Below, piece after piece: positions 13,901 to 13,921 of a stretch of 13,921 nt of DNA. The number at the start of each line of letters is the position of its first letter. The first letter of the stretch is position 1. The translations under genes were made by a program, and so were the position numbers. Under the pieces are notes generated by a model that worked only from the letters and a program-made list of their open reading frames with translations, searched no databases and had not been told where the DNA came from. This DNA is from an uncultured Acidobacteriota bacterium (GTDB taxonomy: Bacteria > Acidobacteriota > Terriglobia > Bryobacterales > Bryobacteraceae). The stretch is taken from positions 1-13,921 of the forward strand of contig CALFYN010000715.1 in assembly GCA_937952345.1 (NCBI GenBank), given 5' to 3'.

Positions 13901-13921
13901 CGCACGGGTACTGTCGAGACT
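10910..13921 (-). CDS. Secreted multi-Ig protein with Solibacter-type C-terminus, 5' end missing
   Basis: The frame is open to the right edge, so at least 1003 residues are visible and the true start lies outside; the TTG at 13831 is internal. Residues are counted from the edge. Residues 1-230 or so contain beta-propeller-like repeats (SQRLTSIDLNS, GLVYVAAQNILYEVDP, ARYLYVASNTNTVSRVDL). Five tandem Big_1-like Ig domains follow at about 234-327, 337-440, 453-557, 564-659 and 667-757. They share an xVRVVDSAGKPLxNVPVTF/VARVEDSFGNALPGAAVTW type core. The end, about 766-1003, matches the Solibacter-type C-terminal domain (SGIVNAASG, APGSVVTIRGTNI, FGGVPAPIFWA, YVTGLGRV). Such proteins are exported and presumed surface-bound or secreted; binding targets are unknown. 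Only the third Ig domain has cysteines (C512, C527), possibly a disulphide. A strong terminator follows the stop. Confidence 0.88.
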   Translation of the reverse strand, partial: SLDSTRAFITSNASQRLTSIDLNSFQTAGLLQNLGPVNGVNVGPNGLVYVAAQNILYEVDPRDLSLRGGSGISLNGQPGKPAFAADSTGTIRVLLPNLNTAFGGASALTVDLLTRTATPIFANNVIFERIIPVSGFRAFAVSQSNQLYDINLPGSASFASITGLASSSGIRSIAVSDEFPTARYLYVASNTNTVSRVDLNNNTVSGSFPLSNPPGNMDYAGSSTTGLPTSIFAFNNGQFVQPSAQSLPLVVRVVDSAGKPLQNVPVTFTTTAPGAFIVSGATSNTGANGTAQAVVLAPSTLGSFAVTATAGFGTGVSVTTNFTLTVGTGTAGPTGLVGVRGGNGQVIRETGVTPELLRVIVRDSSGNPVPGAVVTWNVTTANGPNGTLLSTVTITDNFGETTNSYIAPFLGPNLLQSYVQSTITASTFSGSVNMYVTVIPVVFNQNPASLPTVQVVQPTAEALTGQVGTTIPGAIQVRVSAGSGPSAGTAIPNVGISVTTGLDPSFGVSARCSETTGLTDANGFASCDLILGSRIGTAPLTINVGGQSVAQINLTTTPGTPGKVILVQGDGQRGNAGATLPQALVARVEDSFGNALPGAAVTWTVESGSATLLNTINRSDNSARVSTLVRLGNSPGQIRIRVTAQGGSSQATATFTVSVDIAATQIRRVSGDGQSAQVNTAFGEQLVAQVLDANNAPVANVPVTFTVNSGSASLGSPTANSDSNGNVRTSVTAGGTAGSVTISATFAGNSVSWTLTVTPLGPTISASGIVNAASGLNEIAPGSVVTIRGTNIVPSARGYVLPANQIGPRPLSLSGASVAFGGVPAPIFWAANINGQESITVQVPFEAPENAVIPVTVTSNNVSATVNVSIAPAAPGIFENTDDQGRRYAVVTRMDGTFVTPDNPIGRGENARVYVTGLGRVTGVTETNALGAGQPVAANVIVGLNDGGVPLISAEYAEGLLGVYVVTFTVPSGTATGSNRNLAVAVESGGNLVFGNGSTMAVR

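Noticed and set aside
10910..13921. Tandem Ig repeats as a DNA-level repeat or CRISPR-like array
   Set aside because: The repeats are similar only at the protein level, about 90-100 residues long and strongly diverged; no regular DNA repeat and spacer pattern was seen.

Overview
The window is GC-rich, densely coding DNA with short intergenic gaps. It most likely comes from an acidobacterium of the Solibacter/Bryobacter group. The main pointer is the last gene, which ends in what I read as the Solibacter-type C-terminal domain (TIGR03437-like), fused to tandem Ig-like domains. A secreted PQQ-type beta-propeller protein beside it fits the same group. The lineage call is inference from protein content; no rRNA or tRNA gene was seen.

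Layout. At the left edge, on the minus strand, is the 5' third to quarter of an NADP-dependent isocitrate dehydrogenase of the eukaryotic-like type. It diverges from a plus-strand pair: a YraN/UPF0102 nuclease-fold protein and a GalT-family nucleotidyltransferase with a TTG start. A 12-codon mini-ORF with a very strong Shine-Dalgarno sequence lies just before yraN. Convergent to this pair, and overlapping the galT 3' end, is a tightly coupled minus-strand operon: addB, addA and a small unknown gene. The addB/addA junction overlaps as ATGA and the addA/small-gene junction as GTGA. Divergent from addB, across a 93-nt gap containing a perfect inverted repeat, is a two-helix membrane protein with a C-terminal DUF2314-like domain. 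Next come a convergent gap with a short tandem repeat, a secreted PQQ-type propeller protein (minus), a strong intrinsic terminator, and a large secreted multi-Ig protein (minus) that runs off the right edge.

How it works together. AddA and AddB should form the helicase-nuclease that processes double-strand DNA ends for RecA-mediated repair. AddA carries all the helicase motifs and a nuclease domain. AddB has no Walker A but has its own nuclease domain. Both nuclease domains show the four-cysteine pattern of Fe-S-stapled PD-(D/E)XK nucleases. The small third gene is tied to addA by translational overlap and could be an accessory factor or a passenger. The two right-hand genes encode exported proteins, probably periplasmic or cell-surface.

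No CRISPR array, insertion sequence, prophage or obvious defence island was found. The points that look least described are the small addA-coupled gene, the dual four-cysteine AddAB, the mini-ORF before yraN, and the palindrome in the addB divergent region.
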